Shown here: positions 52,269-62,058 of the stretch, in pieces
Position numbering within the stretch: the first letter of the stretch is position 1
How the letters are laid out: each line of letters opens with the position of its first letter
Source: a virus
Virus record (IMG/VR): IMGVR_UViG_3300025687_000037
Coordinates: 1-64,000 of that record
Length of the DNA stretch: 64,000 nt
Strand: one strand, 5' to 3'
Made by a program: the position numbers and the translations under genes
The notes under the pieces: generated by a model
The model's database searches: none
What the model was told of the DNA's origin: nothing
The model's input: the letters and a program-made list of their open reading frames with translations, nothing else

Positions 52269-53525
52269 ATGGCGTTACGTCTAAGACGAGGAACAGATAC
52301 AGAACGACAATTAATTACACCGTTAGAAGGTGAATTGATTTATACAACAGATACAAAGAGATTACATGTAGGAGACGGGTACACAGCAGGCGGTGTAACA
52401 ATGTCTGCTTCGTTAATAGGAGATACTTCTCCAACTCTAGCATCAGATATGGATCTTAATAACCAGACTATTGGAGGTTCTGGTAACATTGATATTACCG
52501 GTAATATTACTATTGATGGAGATTTATCTGTGTCTAACAATACTACAGTTAGCACATGTAATATAAATCATTTAATTATGCCCGTAAATAGCATCATACA
52601 ATTAGAAGGTGAAATAGCTTCTAATTTAACCCCACAAGCTTCGGAAATATATTCACTAGGTTCTGATACATTACAGTGGGGAGTAGGTTTTATTAAGAAT
52701 ATAAATAGCATATCAGTGTTGTCAGATGTAATAAAAGTACAAAATGCTATAGTAAATAGTGCAAATACTGTATTGCTCGATGTTGCAGAATCGGCTGTAA
52801 TTGTAGAAAGTGTCAATTCTAATAGTGTAACAACAACTAATATAAATTCTACGCAAATATCTACTGACTCTATTAATACATCAGATTGTACTACACTATC
52901 ATTAATTTCGGAAAATTTAACTTCGAACGAAATTAGTGCTACTACAGCATCACTATCCTCGTTAACTTCGAATATTATCAGTTGCACATCATTAATTGCA
53001 GATGAAATTTCATCGCAAAATATAATTTCAACAGTTAAAGGAAATATTGTTGACGACTTAGATAACATTATAGTTGATTATATTAATAAAAATATTAATG
53101 TGTCTAATGCTACAATTACTGGAGAATTATTATTTTCCAATGAAATTCAAAATTTTAATTCTGGATTTAAAGTAGCTATTTATGATCTTCAAGACAACTT
53201 AATGATTGACCATTACAATAATATTGGTACATTTAATCAATTAATTGTAAACTCAAATTTAATATCAGATGGCTTAATTTTAGGTGATATAAAAGGCAAT
53301 GTAATAGGTGATGATTCTTCAATTATTATAGATGTTATGTCAGGTGATGCAGTATTTAACAATTTAACTATCACCGGTACATTAAACTACTCATTAGGAA
53401 TAACATCTGACGTTATCGGTGAAGATTCAACTGCTATTATTGATTCCACTACTGGAAATATTGTTGCTAATGATTTGACTATTAACGGTACTGTTAATGG
53501 TATTTTGTCAGGCGGTGGTGCTTAA
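52269..53525 (+). CDS. Fibre-like structural protein with Mtd-type N-terminus
   Basis: A 418-residue protein. Residues 1-50 (ALRLRRGTDTERQLITPLEGELIYTTDTKRLHVGDG) are the same fibre-attachment domain as at 38012. The rest is a long, low-complexity beta-solenoid-like region rich in Ser, Asn, Ile and Thr, with a regular [TN]-x-x-[IV]-N-[ST]-x-x-[IV] rhythm. Near the C-terminus NVIGDDSSIIIDVMSGDAVF and DVIGEDSTAIIDSTTGNIVA form a repeated ~45-residue unit. It is a likely short fibre or trimeric shaft, pointing toward the minus-strand adhesin block and separated from it by a terminator. Confidence 0.7.
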   Translation: MALRLRRGTDTERQLITPLEGELIYTTDTKRLHVGDGYTAGGVTMSASLIGDTSPTLASDMDLNNQTIGGSGNIDITGNITIDGDLSVSNNTTVSTCNINHLIMPVNSIIQLEGEIASNLTPQASEIYSLGSDTLQWGVGFIKNINSISVLSDVIKVQNAIVNSANTVLLDVAESAVIVESVNSNSVTTTNINSTQISTDSINTSDCTTLSLISENLTSNEISATTASLSSLTSNIISCTSLIADEISSQNIISTVKGNIVDDLDNIIVDYINKNINVSNATITGELLFSNEIQNFNSGFKVAIYDLQDNLMIDHYNNIGTFNQLIVNSNLISDGLILGDIKGNVIGDDSSIIIDVMSGDAVFNNLTITGTLNYSLGITSDVIGEDSTAIIDSTTGNIVANDLTINGTVNGILSGGGA

Positions 53526-53542
53526 CATTAAACATATTAATT

Positions 53543-53578
53543 ACGTTCTTAGGTGATTATTTAATCACCTAAGAACGT
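53543..53578. terminator. Bidirectional terminator between convergent fibre genes
   Basis: A perfect 16-bp inverted repeat (53543-53558 and 53563-53578) with a 4-base loop lies between the plus-strand gene ending at 53525 and the minus-strand gene ending at 53592. Confidence 0.88.
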
Positions 53579-53591
53579 TTATCTACTTATA

Positions 53592-56500
53592 CTATGATTT
53601 TTGCTCTATATAGAATCCTCCTACTGCATACGAAACTGATGTGGAGTATGCAGCAGTTTTTGCATTAGGTATTGTAACTCCAGAAAAATAAACTGAACTT
53701 ACTCCTGATACCTTTTTTGAACCTATAATTACTGTTCTGTTTGAATTTTCATCATCAAATGTTGTTGTTGTGCTATTAGTCTTTGACCGTATAATATTTC
53801 TAGTAAATCCGCTACCTAATGTTGCACTAGTAGTGCTACAATCATCTATTGCAATTGTTATTACAATAAGGTATGTCTTGCTTGTCGATAGGCCAGTAAT
53901 AGTTCCACTTCCAAATGTATCCGAAGCAGTTGATATAATTCCAGTGCCAAAACCAAACTGCCCTCCTCCAGATACTAAATTTGCATCACGTACTACAACC
54001 GCAGCATGAGATACTCCTGAACTAGCAAGTCCTGATATCGATGTAATAGAACTTGTTAACGCCCTATATGCTATCCCCCAACAAACACCTGTTGACCCAG
54101 CAGTACCGTCTTGTCCAGCATCACCAGCAAAGTATGTAGGAATTTTTATAGTAGTTTCGTCAGATGCTCCAGCGTATACAACTGCATCATTTGCACTTGC
54201 TGTAACAGAAAGAAAAGTTAGATCATTTACTGAGCTTGAGCTAACTATTCGAATATCGTACGATGGAGCAGTATATGTTACTGATACAGTTTTCACTGCG
54301 TAAATTGTTGTTATTGAATTAAAATTAGTTACTGTTATAAGACTGTCAGTTGTTTGAGTTACGGTTGGAAATGTAAGAGTGACCGTTTTTGATCCACTAG
54401 AATTTAATGTAACTGCAGCAGCATAAACACTATCACGATAAACTTTAACAGTAGTGCTTGCTGTTCCAGTGATAGTATATGTTGCTGATCCTCCGCTAGG
54501 CACCGAATTTGATCCAGATATTGACCACGATGCATTAACTGTTACCGAATAAGTAGCTACTGTTGTTCCAAGAATATCATATACATACAAGGTATACGAC
54601 CCTGTAGTAGAAGGCAACGTGCCGGAAACTGTATCTGATCCAACACCGTTTATATTTGCAGTACCTGTAGTACCAGTATCATTTAATACCGAAGTTGCTG
54701 TTGCAGAAGTACGTAACCTTACGCTAAAATATTGGCCCGACGGCCCTGAAACAGTCCATGATGCACTAGAACCAGTTTGTCCACTAGATGTTCCAGATAC
54801 TGTCCAAGGAACATTTAATATAGTAAACGACGACGACGCAAGAGACGAAGATGTAGTAGTTGTTGATGTTGTTAAGTAAATATAATTCGTAGAATTAGAA
54901 GAAACTAATGGAAAAGCTGCAACTGTAGCAGTAGCACTACCTGCTGTATTTGTAGCAGTATACCCTTTATAAGTCGATGAACTTAATGTTGTACCTATTC
55001 TATAATACACTGTAGTGCTAGGTGGTCCTGAAATATAAAATGTTCCCGAAGTAGCTTCATACGCAGAATACGGACTATTTACCCCCGGACCGTACACACT
55101 CCACGATGCAACATAATTAATAGTAACTGATTTTGAAGTTAAACTTGATGATGTAGTTGTTGACGAATTAACAATCCAAATATAAGTAGTTTGCGTGCTA
55201 GTCACTGATGGAAAACTAACACTAATTGAAGCTGATCCAGAGCTATTCGTTGTAAGAGATCCTTTGTAAGTTGAGCTCGATAAAGTACTACCTAATCTCC
55301 AATATGCCGTTGTGCTATTTGGTCCAGTGACAGTATAAGTCGACGACTCTCCACTATTTACCGAGCTTGAGCCTGAAATTGACCACGACACCGGAGCAAC
55401 ATACGTTATATACACATTAACTGATGCTTTTTGAACATTGTTTTCATAGATATATAATGTAACATTACCAGACGATGTAACCGTCGGTGCAGATACTGAG
55501 AAACTAGCTGTTCCTGAAGTATTAGTAGTGCCTGATCCTGATTTTGTACTCCATGAATATGTAAAACTTCTTGAAGCAGCAGGAGATACCGACACAGAAA
55601 ATGTTGTCGATGTTCCACCATATACTGTAGACGGTGACGATTTACTTACTGACCACGAATATGTAATTACTTGTGTAGTAATAGCTAATGTGCGATAAGT
55701 TGTTGCTGTTTGCCCAGTTGAACTAATAGCTTTAACATGCCCGTAGATAGTTCCTGCTGAGCTTGCACTATATGAAGCAGATCCATTAATATTTCCATTG
55801 ATCCAACCTGTCGTCGGTGTTGTTGCGGAAGATGTTAACGCATATTGCACAGATGATGCATTTGAGGTTGTCCACGATAATGTAGACGATGAAGGAGATG
55901 CATTAGTGTATATTGTAGAATTATTCCATCCTATTGATGTTATCGACGGTGTTATTGCTTGTACTGTAACTGTTACTCCGCTCGACGATGCTACTAATGT
56001 ACTATATCCGGCATCGGTGTATACATATAAGTAGTATGTTCCAACAGTTGTCATTCCTTTAGAAAAGGAAGTTGTATTATTAGAAGGCATAGTTCCTGAT
56101 CCCGAATACAATGCAGAAGCAGAGGTACTTGTTGCAATTTTATAATAGTACTGACTACCACTTTGACCGGTGATTGTAAATGTTGCTGAATTATTCTGAG
56201 TTACACTTGACGGACTAACTGATGCTCCCCATGAAACTGCTGATGTTACAGTTAATGTATCATAAATTACTGTAGTTCCTTCTACACGTGATTCACTAGC
56301 AGATACACTTACATGAATATAAATTGTACCAGTAGTGTTAGGAACTTGAATAGATGTAGTTTGTGTCCTGTCGTTAGGCATTGTAAGTTCAGTAGTTAAC
56401 AATGTTCCAGATGCTGTTTTAGACGTCGATGTTGTCCACCTTAAATAATATTTCTGTCCTTTTGGTCCGGTTACTGTTGCATTTATAAAACTTCCTGCAA

Positions 56501-58631
56501 TTACTGACGATTCTGCAATGTTAATAGTCCACGGCACATTTGTAATATTAAGTGTAGATACATCGTATGAAGTAGTGGACGAAGCATCGGCAAATATATG
56601 GACATACCGAGTAGTTTCTCCATCAGTACTAGATATAGTAAATTCTTTAGTACCGTCGGCTTGAGTAGTCTGCTCTGTGCCATTTGTAAAATCAGTTAAT
56701 GTTTCAGAATCACTTGTTTTACTATAAAATGTTGTATTCGGAGAGCCGGTAACTGTAAATAAGGCTGATTCAAATTCGTAAACAGTTATTGTATCGGGAG
56801 ATAATGTCCATTGAACCTCTACATTATTTACAGTTACATTTACTCTATCTACTTCAACTGTTCGATTAGCATCATTGTATATAATCATTGGAATAGTAGA
56901 ATCTGTAGTAACTAACGGAGATTTTACAGTAAGTCCTGTTGCTCCTGCACTAGATGTACTACCTGATCCTTCAACAGTTCCCCATGTGTACCAAAAATTT
57001 CTTGCAGCAGGTGGACTTACAAGAACACTAAAACCGCTATCTGTGTCTTCATCAACAGTAGATTGATCAGCAGCTACTGTCCATTCTATATCAATTATAG
57101 GTATAAGACCAGTACTTGCTACTTTGTTAGTATACGCACTATCAGTAAAAAATTCAATGTTTAAAGATTCATTCTCAGTAACTGTATCTAATACTAATGT
57201 CCGAGATAATACGTAAATGTTATTGTTGATACTAAATGATCCGCTATTTGCATTATCACTGTAATCGTCTGCTTCAGGTGATATAGACGTACCGGTAAAA
57301 TCTTTCCAGTATATAATAGTTCCGTTTTGTACATTAGTAGTTGTCAAGGTTATCTCAATTGATTCTCCTTCAACTACTTCCGTTTTATTTGTTGTTACAG
57401 TATAAGTCTGAACTAAATCAGAAATAGAAATAGATATTGAATCTTCGTTATTATCTAATGATAATAACAATGTCTCATTTTCATCTGAAACAGAATCTGT
57501 ACTAATTGGTATAGTAATATTCCCTTCACCTGTGCTACCAATTGTAAAATTTCCAGTTAATGATATTCCAATATCATCGGTTGTAACTCCGGTAATAGTA
57601 TATGGAACTGTAGTATTTTGTGAAACCCCAGTAGTTCTTAATGTAACTGCAACACTGCCACCTTCATTTACAACAGTTTTATCAGCAGATAGCCTAAAAC
57701 TTTGCGACTCGGCAAATTCATTTAAACCTTTTTCAGTTGTATATTCTGGAGCTGCAATTATAACCCGATCAGTTGATATATAATGTTGTATTTTACTAGT
57801 TAATGTTCCATCAACATTCACATCAAAATCGCCAGATGCAAAGTCGTTAAATTCAACTTTAAAATAAATTTTGTTAGTGCCGTTCGAGTATGCAGAAATT
57901 TTATAAAAATTACCAGCATATGTTCCAGTACCTGTTGTGTAAGTATAAATAGTTTGGTATGTAGTTGTTAATCCATAATTGCCAATATTTGAACCTTGCC
58001 CGTTACCTGATAACGATGCTGTTGAATTATAATTAAATTTAACTATTCCTACTTGTTCGCATAATGTCTTCCAACTAGTACCTTTATCAGATAACGATGT
58101 TCCTGTATTTGTAGCACTAAATCTAATTTGACCACCTGAGTTGAAAAAATGCCTTCTATGATTTTCATCTTGAAATGTTACTGAAAATTCATGATATATA
58201 GAATCATTCCATGAAACTGATCTTGCACTTGATAACACATCTTCAATTTTTGCTTGAGTCGTATCTATTAAGAATTTATCCGCTTCAATTGATGACATTA
58301 ATCTTTCATAGTCTAATATACCGTTATATGTACCTTCTGGATCTGCTGATTGTTGCCCGGAATTGTTCACAAAATAACTAGTTTCTTCGGCAATAACATT
58401 TAAATTTTCATCAACATTAGTTAAATTTGAAAATGTTCCAACTTGATGAATCCGCATCCTAATTAAATCCGCATACATATTGTTTAAGTGGTCAGCATCT
58501 ACGATATCAGTAGTACTTACTTGCGAACTAGCAAGTGTTTGACCGTACCCTGATTGACCTGATCCTGTTCCTAGAATATTTGCAATTCGTGTCTGCAATT
58601 CATTAATTCGGTTTGCGGTTATATTAGCCAT
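53592..58631 (-). CDS. Giant Ig-like-repeat fibre/adhesin protein
   Basis: A 1679-residue protein. The N-terminal ~310 residues (ITANRINELQTRIANILG, GYGQ, NHRRHFFNSGGQIRF) match the N-terminus of the neighbouring 1114-residue protein. A Calx-beta-like segment follows (SADKTVVNEGGSVAVTLRT), then about ten Ig-like modules of roughly 80-100 residues, many beginning PWT or SWS and containing YTVTGPNSTT-like cores. The last ~200 residues are a different Gly/Ser-rich domain with GVCWGIAYRALTSS and VTIPNAKTAAYSTSVSYAVGGFYIEQ, a likely receptor-binding tip. A late-promoter motif lies 26 bases upstream. It is probably a long flexible fibre or adhesin. Confidence 0.75.
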   Translation of the reverse strand: MANITANRINELQTRIANILGTGSGQSGYGQTLASSQVSTTDIVDADHLNNMYADLIRMRIHQVGTFSNLTNVDENLNVIAEETSYFVNNSGQQSADPEGTYNGILDYERLMSSIEADKFLIDTTQAKIEDVLSSARSVSWNDSIYHEFSVTFQDENHRRHFFNSGGQIRFSATNTGTSLSDKGTSWKTLCEQVGIVKFNYNSTASLSGNGQGSNIGNYGLTTTYQTIYTYTTGTGTYAGNFYKISAYSNGTNKIYFKVEFNDFASGDFDVNVDGTLTSKIQHYISTDRVIIAAPEYTTEKGLNEFAESQSFRLSADKTVVNEGGSVAVTLRTTGVSQNTTVPYTITGVTTDDIGISLTGNFTIGSTGEGNITIPISTDSVSDENETLLLSLDNNEDSISISISDLVQTYTVTTNKTEVVEGESIEITLTTTNVQNGTIIYWKDFTGTSISPEADDYSDNANSGSFSINNNIYVLSRTLVLDTVTENESLNIEFFTDSAYTNKVASTGLIPIIDIEWTVAADQSTVDEDTDSGFSVLVSPPAARNFWYTWGTVEGSGSTSSAGATGLTVKSPLVTTDSTIPMIIYNDANRTVEVDRVNVTVNNVEVQWTLSPDTITVYEFESALFTVTGSPNTTFYSKTSDSETLTDFTNGTEQTTQADGTKEFTISSTDGETTRYVHIFADASSTTSYDVSTLNITNVPWTINIAESSVIAGSFINATVTGPKGQKYYLRWTTSTSKTASGTLLTTELTMPNDRTQTTSIQVPNTTGTIYIHVSVSASESRVEGTTVIYDTLTVTSAVSWGASVSPSSVTQNNSATFTITGQSGSQYYYKIATSTSASALYSGSGTMPSNNTTSFSKGMTTVGTYYLYVYTDAGYSTLVASSSGVTVTVQAITPSITSIGWNNSTIYTNASPSSSTLSWTTSNASSVQYALTSSATTPTTGWINGNINGSASYSASSAGTIYGHVKAISSTGQTATTYRTLAITTQVITYSWSVSKSSPSTVYGGTSTTFSVSVSPAASRSFTYSWSTKSGSGTTNTSGTASFSVSAPTVTSSGNVTLYIYENNVQKASVNVYITYVAPVSWSISGSSSVNSGESSTYTVTGPNSTTAYWRLGSTLSSSTYKGSLTTNSSGSASISVSFPSVTSTQTTYIWIVNSSTTTSSSLTSKSVTINYVASWSVYGPGVNSPYSAYEATSGTFYISGPPSTTVYYRIGTTLSSSTYKGYTATNTAGSATATVAAFPLVSSNSTNYIYLTTSTTTTSSSLASSSFTILNVPWTVSGTSSGQTGSSASWTVSGPSGQYFSVRLRTSATATSVLNDTGTTGTANINGVGSDTVSGTLPSTTGSYTLYVYDILGTTVATYSVTVNASWSISGSNSVPSGGSATYTITGTASTTVKVYRDSVYAAAVTLNSSGSKTVTLTFPTVTQTTDSLITVTNFNSITTIYAVKTVSVTYTAPSYDIRIVSSSSVNDLTFLSVTASANDAVVYAGASDETTIKIPTYFAGDAGQDGTAGSTGVCWGIAYRALTSSITSISGLASSGVSHAAVVVRDANLVSGGGQFGFGTGIISTASDTFGSGTITGLSTSKTYLIVITIAIDDCSTTSATLGSGFTRNIIRSKTNSTTTTFDDENSNRTVIIGSKKVSGVSSVYFSGVTIPNAKTAAYSTSVSYAVGGFYIEQKS

Positions 58632-58657
58632 GTTAAATCCTTATAATATATTATCAG

Positions 58658-58665
58658 TATTTATC
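58658..58665 (-). promoter_or_regulatory. Late promoter GATAAATA on the minus strand
   Basis: TATTTATC on the plus strand, i.e. GATAAATA read on the minus strand, 26 bases before the start codon of the giant Ig-repeat gene. Confidence 0.65.
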
Positions 58666-58713
58666 AGAACAACTTGTAATTTAGAAGTATATTAAGATAA
58701 TGTATTTTACAAA

Positions 58714-61700
58714 CTATCCAGTTATATAAAATGTTTCTGTAGCTACTTGTGAATTTTTATCGCCCTCAATGGTTACTAAATATGCTGTTAATGTTATCCT
58801 GCCTTCAGGCACTTCGTCAGATCTTGCGGTTAATGTAGTTGTTGCAACTGCAGATGTTGATTGATTTACTTTTACTTCTGATTGCGGGAAGGTTTTTTCA
58901 AATGTTGCTTCGCTAAAAATATGTGGGTATAATAAATTGCGATCGCTTCGAGTTGTCCAAGCAACACTTCCACTATGTATAAATTCTAAACCTACTGCTG
59001 CAGGATTAGAACTAGAAACAGCTCCATTATCTCCGTTAACTGGTAAATTTCCTGCAACTACTTTAACATAATTCCACCCTGCTGGTAAAACAACCGAACC
59101 AAGATCATTCCAAGCTGTAAAATCACCAAATGCTGCAACCTCTGTATTGTTAACATATACTCGTGTAGCATTGTCAACTGCACCGTATAGTCGTCCTGTA
59201 GTACTAACGTCACCATAATACCACCATGTAAATGTTTGCGATGCAAATCCCTCAACAGGTGTTGTAGATTTTCCATTTTGCCATATACCTAAAGTTTGCA
59301 TTTTAGATGGCCATTCAGATGATTGATGAGTAGCAATAGGATACTTTGACGGGTAAGCATGATTAGAACTATTTGCTTCGATTAACAAATATAAGTTTGC
59401 GTGCGGATTATTTCGGTGTGTTGCTGAAAAGGTTATAGTGTTTCCTTCGTTGAAATATTTGTTAGTTCCAACAGATAACTCATAATATGGATTAGCTGGC
59501 GGAGGGGGATTTCCAGAACCGACAATTTCTGTAGTATCAAGATCGTCAGTAATAGGGCCGGTTTGATCCACACACGAAAATCCTATTGTTTTACCAATTT
59601 CCGCAGTGGACGATACAGATACTTCAACATCAATGTACCCATTACCAGAAGAGTCAGTATCAATTGACTGATCTAAATAATTGCCATTTTCCATAGATGG
59701 ATCTGTAGTATAATCACTAATGTATACTGCATCGTTTGTAGCTGCAACAAACCTGAAAAAACGGTTAGATACTGAAGTATTTCTACTAGTGTGATTTTCA
59801 ACACCCCATCGAACAGTATAAGATCCTCCTTGTGATATAGTATCTCTTGATGCTCTAACATACCAATTTATAACATCAGGAGGGGGTGGTGAGGGAGAAG
59901 GAGGAGGAGAAGGAGGAGGAGTAATTATAACTGGCTCTTCAGAAGCATAAATGCCTGAATTTGCTTTAATTGTTACACCGTCTGCATTTGTTGCTTCGGC
60001 CCATCCCCATATAGTTCCTTCTGTAGTTGTATTGTATGATGCACTACCGTTAACTACTGTTGTAGGGGTCCAAGAAGTAGGTTCAGAAGATGTGTTAAAT
60101 ACAAATCCATATCTAACAGAAACTGCATTAGTAGTAGACCAATTAAAAATTGCTGCATCACCTACTTCTACAGCACCGTCTGTCCAATAAACAGCTATAG
60201 TTGGTAATCCTGCAGCTTGATTTTGAATATTTATAGTTGCATATCTTTGTTGTGTTTCATCTTTACTATTATATGCAATAGCATGACCGTACCATCTTCC
60301 TGATTCTGGAGGAGTCCACAGCGTACTGCCGTTTACGGTATTTGCACGAGTCCAAGATGTAGGATTCGATGCTGAGTTAGTAATAGCATATCGAACAACA
60401 GTAGTTGACTCGTTTGTATCCCATGAAAGAGTAACAGCAGTTCCTACTACTCCTACAGTAGTACTCCAACTAACATTAATTTCAGGTGGAGGGATAGTTA
60501 AGCTTGTATCGTTAATTACTACGTCCGGAGATACTGCAAGAACTTCTCCAGAAAACGAACCACTTCTCAACTCAAGTATGCAAGTTTCAGATCCATCAGT
60601 AGTTAAGTCGTTTTTAACTTTTCGACTTACTGATCCAGTGTTATTAACAATAACAACTGTGCCAGAAATTACACCATCATCAAAATCTGCTGCTTCTGAT
60701 GTACCGATATCAGTCCAATATAAAACTGTATTGTTTACAATATTAGTAGTAGTAATAGTAAAAGTAACAGTATCACCTTCACTTATTGCTGTTTTGTCAG
60801 GAGAAATGTTATAAGTAGGTGGTTCTGTTGTATTTTCTAATACAACGCTTACCGATGCTTTGTTGTTGGTTAAAGTTAGGGTTAAAGTTTCATCATCTTC
60901 AACTTCTAAGTCATTAGAAACTTTTATATCAATCGAATCATATTCTTGTTCAATGACAAACGATCCACTCAACGGTGATTGAATATCACTTGTTGAAATC
61001 CCTGTAATTGTATAAGGTATCGGTGTTAAATTTGGAACACCGGATGTTCTTAATACTATAGTAAATGTTTGCCCTTCACGCACTCTAGTTGAGCTTGGAA
61101 TTAACTTATATGTTTGCGGCTCTTCGAACGAATCTAACGATGCTACATTTCTATATGCCGGTGAAGGCACAGTAACTTCTCCTGTAGCTCTATATTGTCG
61201 AACAGTGCTAGTTATAACCCCGTCAACATTTGCATCAAATTCTTCTTCAACAACATCACTAAATTCTATCTTAAAATATACAGAATTAGTATCGTATAAT
61301 TTTGCATATATTGCATATTTGTTATTAACATAGTTACCAGTAGTGATTGTATTAGAAAAAATAAGTTGATAAGTAGTAGTTAAATCAAAAAAACCAATAT
61401 CAGTCGGTATTCCTTCCTGAGAACCTTCTGACGTAGTAAATCCATGATTAAAGATTATAGTTTTACTATCATTACACAATTGAGCCCATCTAATTCCTTT
61501 AGCAGATGATGCTCCAGTAATGTTAGCATCAAACCGAATATCTCCACCCGAATTGAAAAAATGTCGTCTATGATTGCTATTTGTAAATGTTGCAGATACT
61601 TCGTGATATATAGTTCCGTTCCACGAACGATACCGGGTACTTGTTATTCCGTTTTCCAATGATCCTTGTGTTTCGTGAATTAAAAATCTGTCAGAAACTA

Positions 61701-62058
61701 CTAAATTAATTAAAGTTTCGTAATCAAGTATTCCTTTAGTTTCACTGTCTGGATCAATTTCAAGATCACCGCCATCTGTAATAAAATTACTGTCATCTTT
61801 TCCTACTAAGTTTAAGTTAGAAGTAACTTTATCTATAAGTATTTCTGATACACCAATTTGATGAGTTCGAATAACTTTCAAATCGTCGTACATTTGATTA
61901 AGATGAGATGCAAGTATAGTGTTGTTAGTATTATCACTTCGGTTAACTTGAAAGCTACGGACTTGTTGTCCGTAGCCTTTGTCACCTGCTCCAATTCCTA
62001 AAATTAAATCAATATTTGTTTGAAGCTCGTTTATTTTAGCAGCAGTAATTTCATCCAT
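58714..62058 (-). CDS. Large fibre/adhesin protein, paralogue of the downstream gene, with proline-rich hinge
   Basis: A 1114-residue protein. Residues 1-~310 are paralogous to the start of the 1679-residue protein (EITAAKINELQTNIDLILG, GYGQQVRSFQV, NHRRHFFNSGGDIRF). Two Calx-beta-like repeats follow (SSTRVREGQTFTIVLRT, DKTAISEGDTVTFTIT), then Ig-like modules (VSWSTTVGVVGTAVTLSWDT). A Pro-Ser hinge (TPPPSPPPSPSPPPPD) leads to distinct C-terminal beta domains with a PA14-like segment (WWYYGDVSTTGRLYGAVDNATRVYVNN). Its start shares one base with the upstream stop (TAATG), so translation is coupled. A modular fibre with its own receptor-binding end is likely. Confidence 0.75.
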   Translation of the reverse strand: MDEITAAKINELQTNIDLILGIGAGDKGYGQQVRSFQVNRSDNTNNTILASHLNQMYDDLKVIRTHQIGVSEILIDKVTSNLNLVGKDDSNFITDGGDLEIDPDSETKGILDYETLINLVVSDRFLIHETQGSLENGITSTRYRSWNGTIYHEVSATFTNSNHRRHFFNSGGDIRFDANITGASSAKGIRWAQLCNDSKTIIFNHGFTTSEGSQEGIPTDIGFFDLTTTYQLIFSNTITTGNYVNNKYAIYAKLYDTNSVYFKIEFSDVVEEEFDANVDGVITSTVRQYRATGEVTVPSPAYRNVASLDSFEEPQTYKLIPSSTRVREGQTFTIVLRTSGVPNLTPIPYTITGISTSDIQSPLSGSFVIEQEYDSIDIKVSNDLEVEDDETLTLTLTNNKASVSVVLENTTEPPTYNISPDKTAISEGDTVTFTITTTNIVNNTVLYWTDIGTSEAADFDDGVISGTVVIVNNTGSVSRKVKNDLTTDGSETCILELRSGSFSGEVLAVSPDVVINDTSLTIPPPEINVSWSTTVGVVGTAVTLSWDTNESTTVVRYAITNSASNPTSWTRANTVNGSTLWTPPESGRWYGHAIAYNSKDETQQRYATINIQNQAAGLPTIAVYWTDGAVEVGDAAIFNWSTTNAVSVRYGFVFNTSSEPTSWTPTTVVNGSASYNTTTEGTIWGWAEATNADGVTIKANSGIYASEEPVIITPPPSPPPSPSPPPPDVINWYVRASRDTISQGGSYTVRWGVENHTSRNTSVSNRFFRFVAATNDAVYISDYTTDPSMENGNYLDQSIDTDSSGNGYIDVEVSVSSTAEIGKTIGFSCVDQTGPITDDLDTTEIVGSGNPPPPANPYYELSVGTNKYFNEGNTITFSATHRNNPHANLYLLIEANSSNHAYPSKYPIATHQSSEWPSKMQTLGIWQNGKSTTPVEGFASQTFTWWYYGDVSTTGRLYGAVDNATRVYVNNTEVAAFGDFTAWNDLGSVVLPAGWNYVKVVAGNLPVNGDNGAVSSSNPAAVGLEFIHSGSVAWTTRSDRNLLYPHIFSEATFEKTFPQSEVKVNQSTSAVATTTLTARSDEVPEGRITLTAYLVTIEGDKNSQVATETFYITG
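59879..59921. repeat. Purine-rich GGA-repeat tract encoding the proline hinge
   Basis: A ~43-base plus-strand run of almost only G and A with repeated GGAGGA and GAAGGA units, strikingly GC-rich against the surrounding DNA. On the minus strand it encodes the PPPSPPPSPSPPPP hinge of the fibre protein. Confidence 0.8.

Noticed and set aside
53770-60814. Several plus-strand open frames of 60-86 codons across the minus-strand fibre genes
   Set aside because: They lie entirely inside very long, clearly protein-like minus-strand genes, have no ribosome binding sites and their products are low-complexity mirror translations of Ser/Thr-rich repeats.
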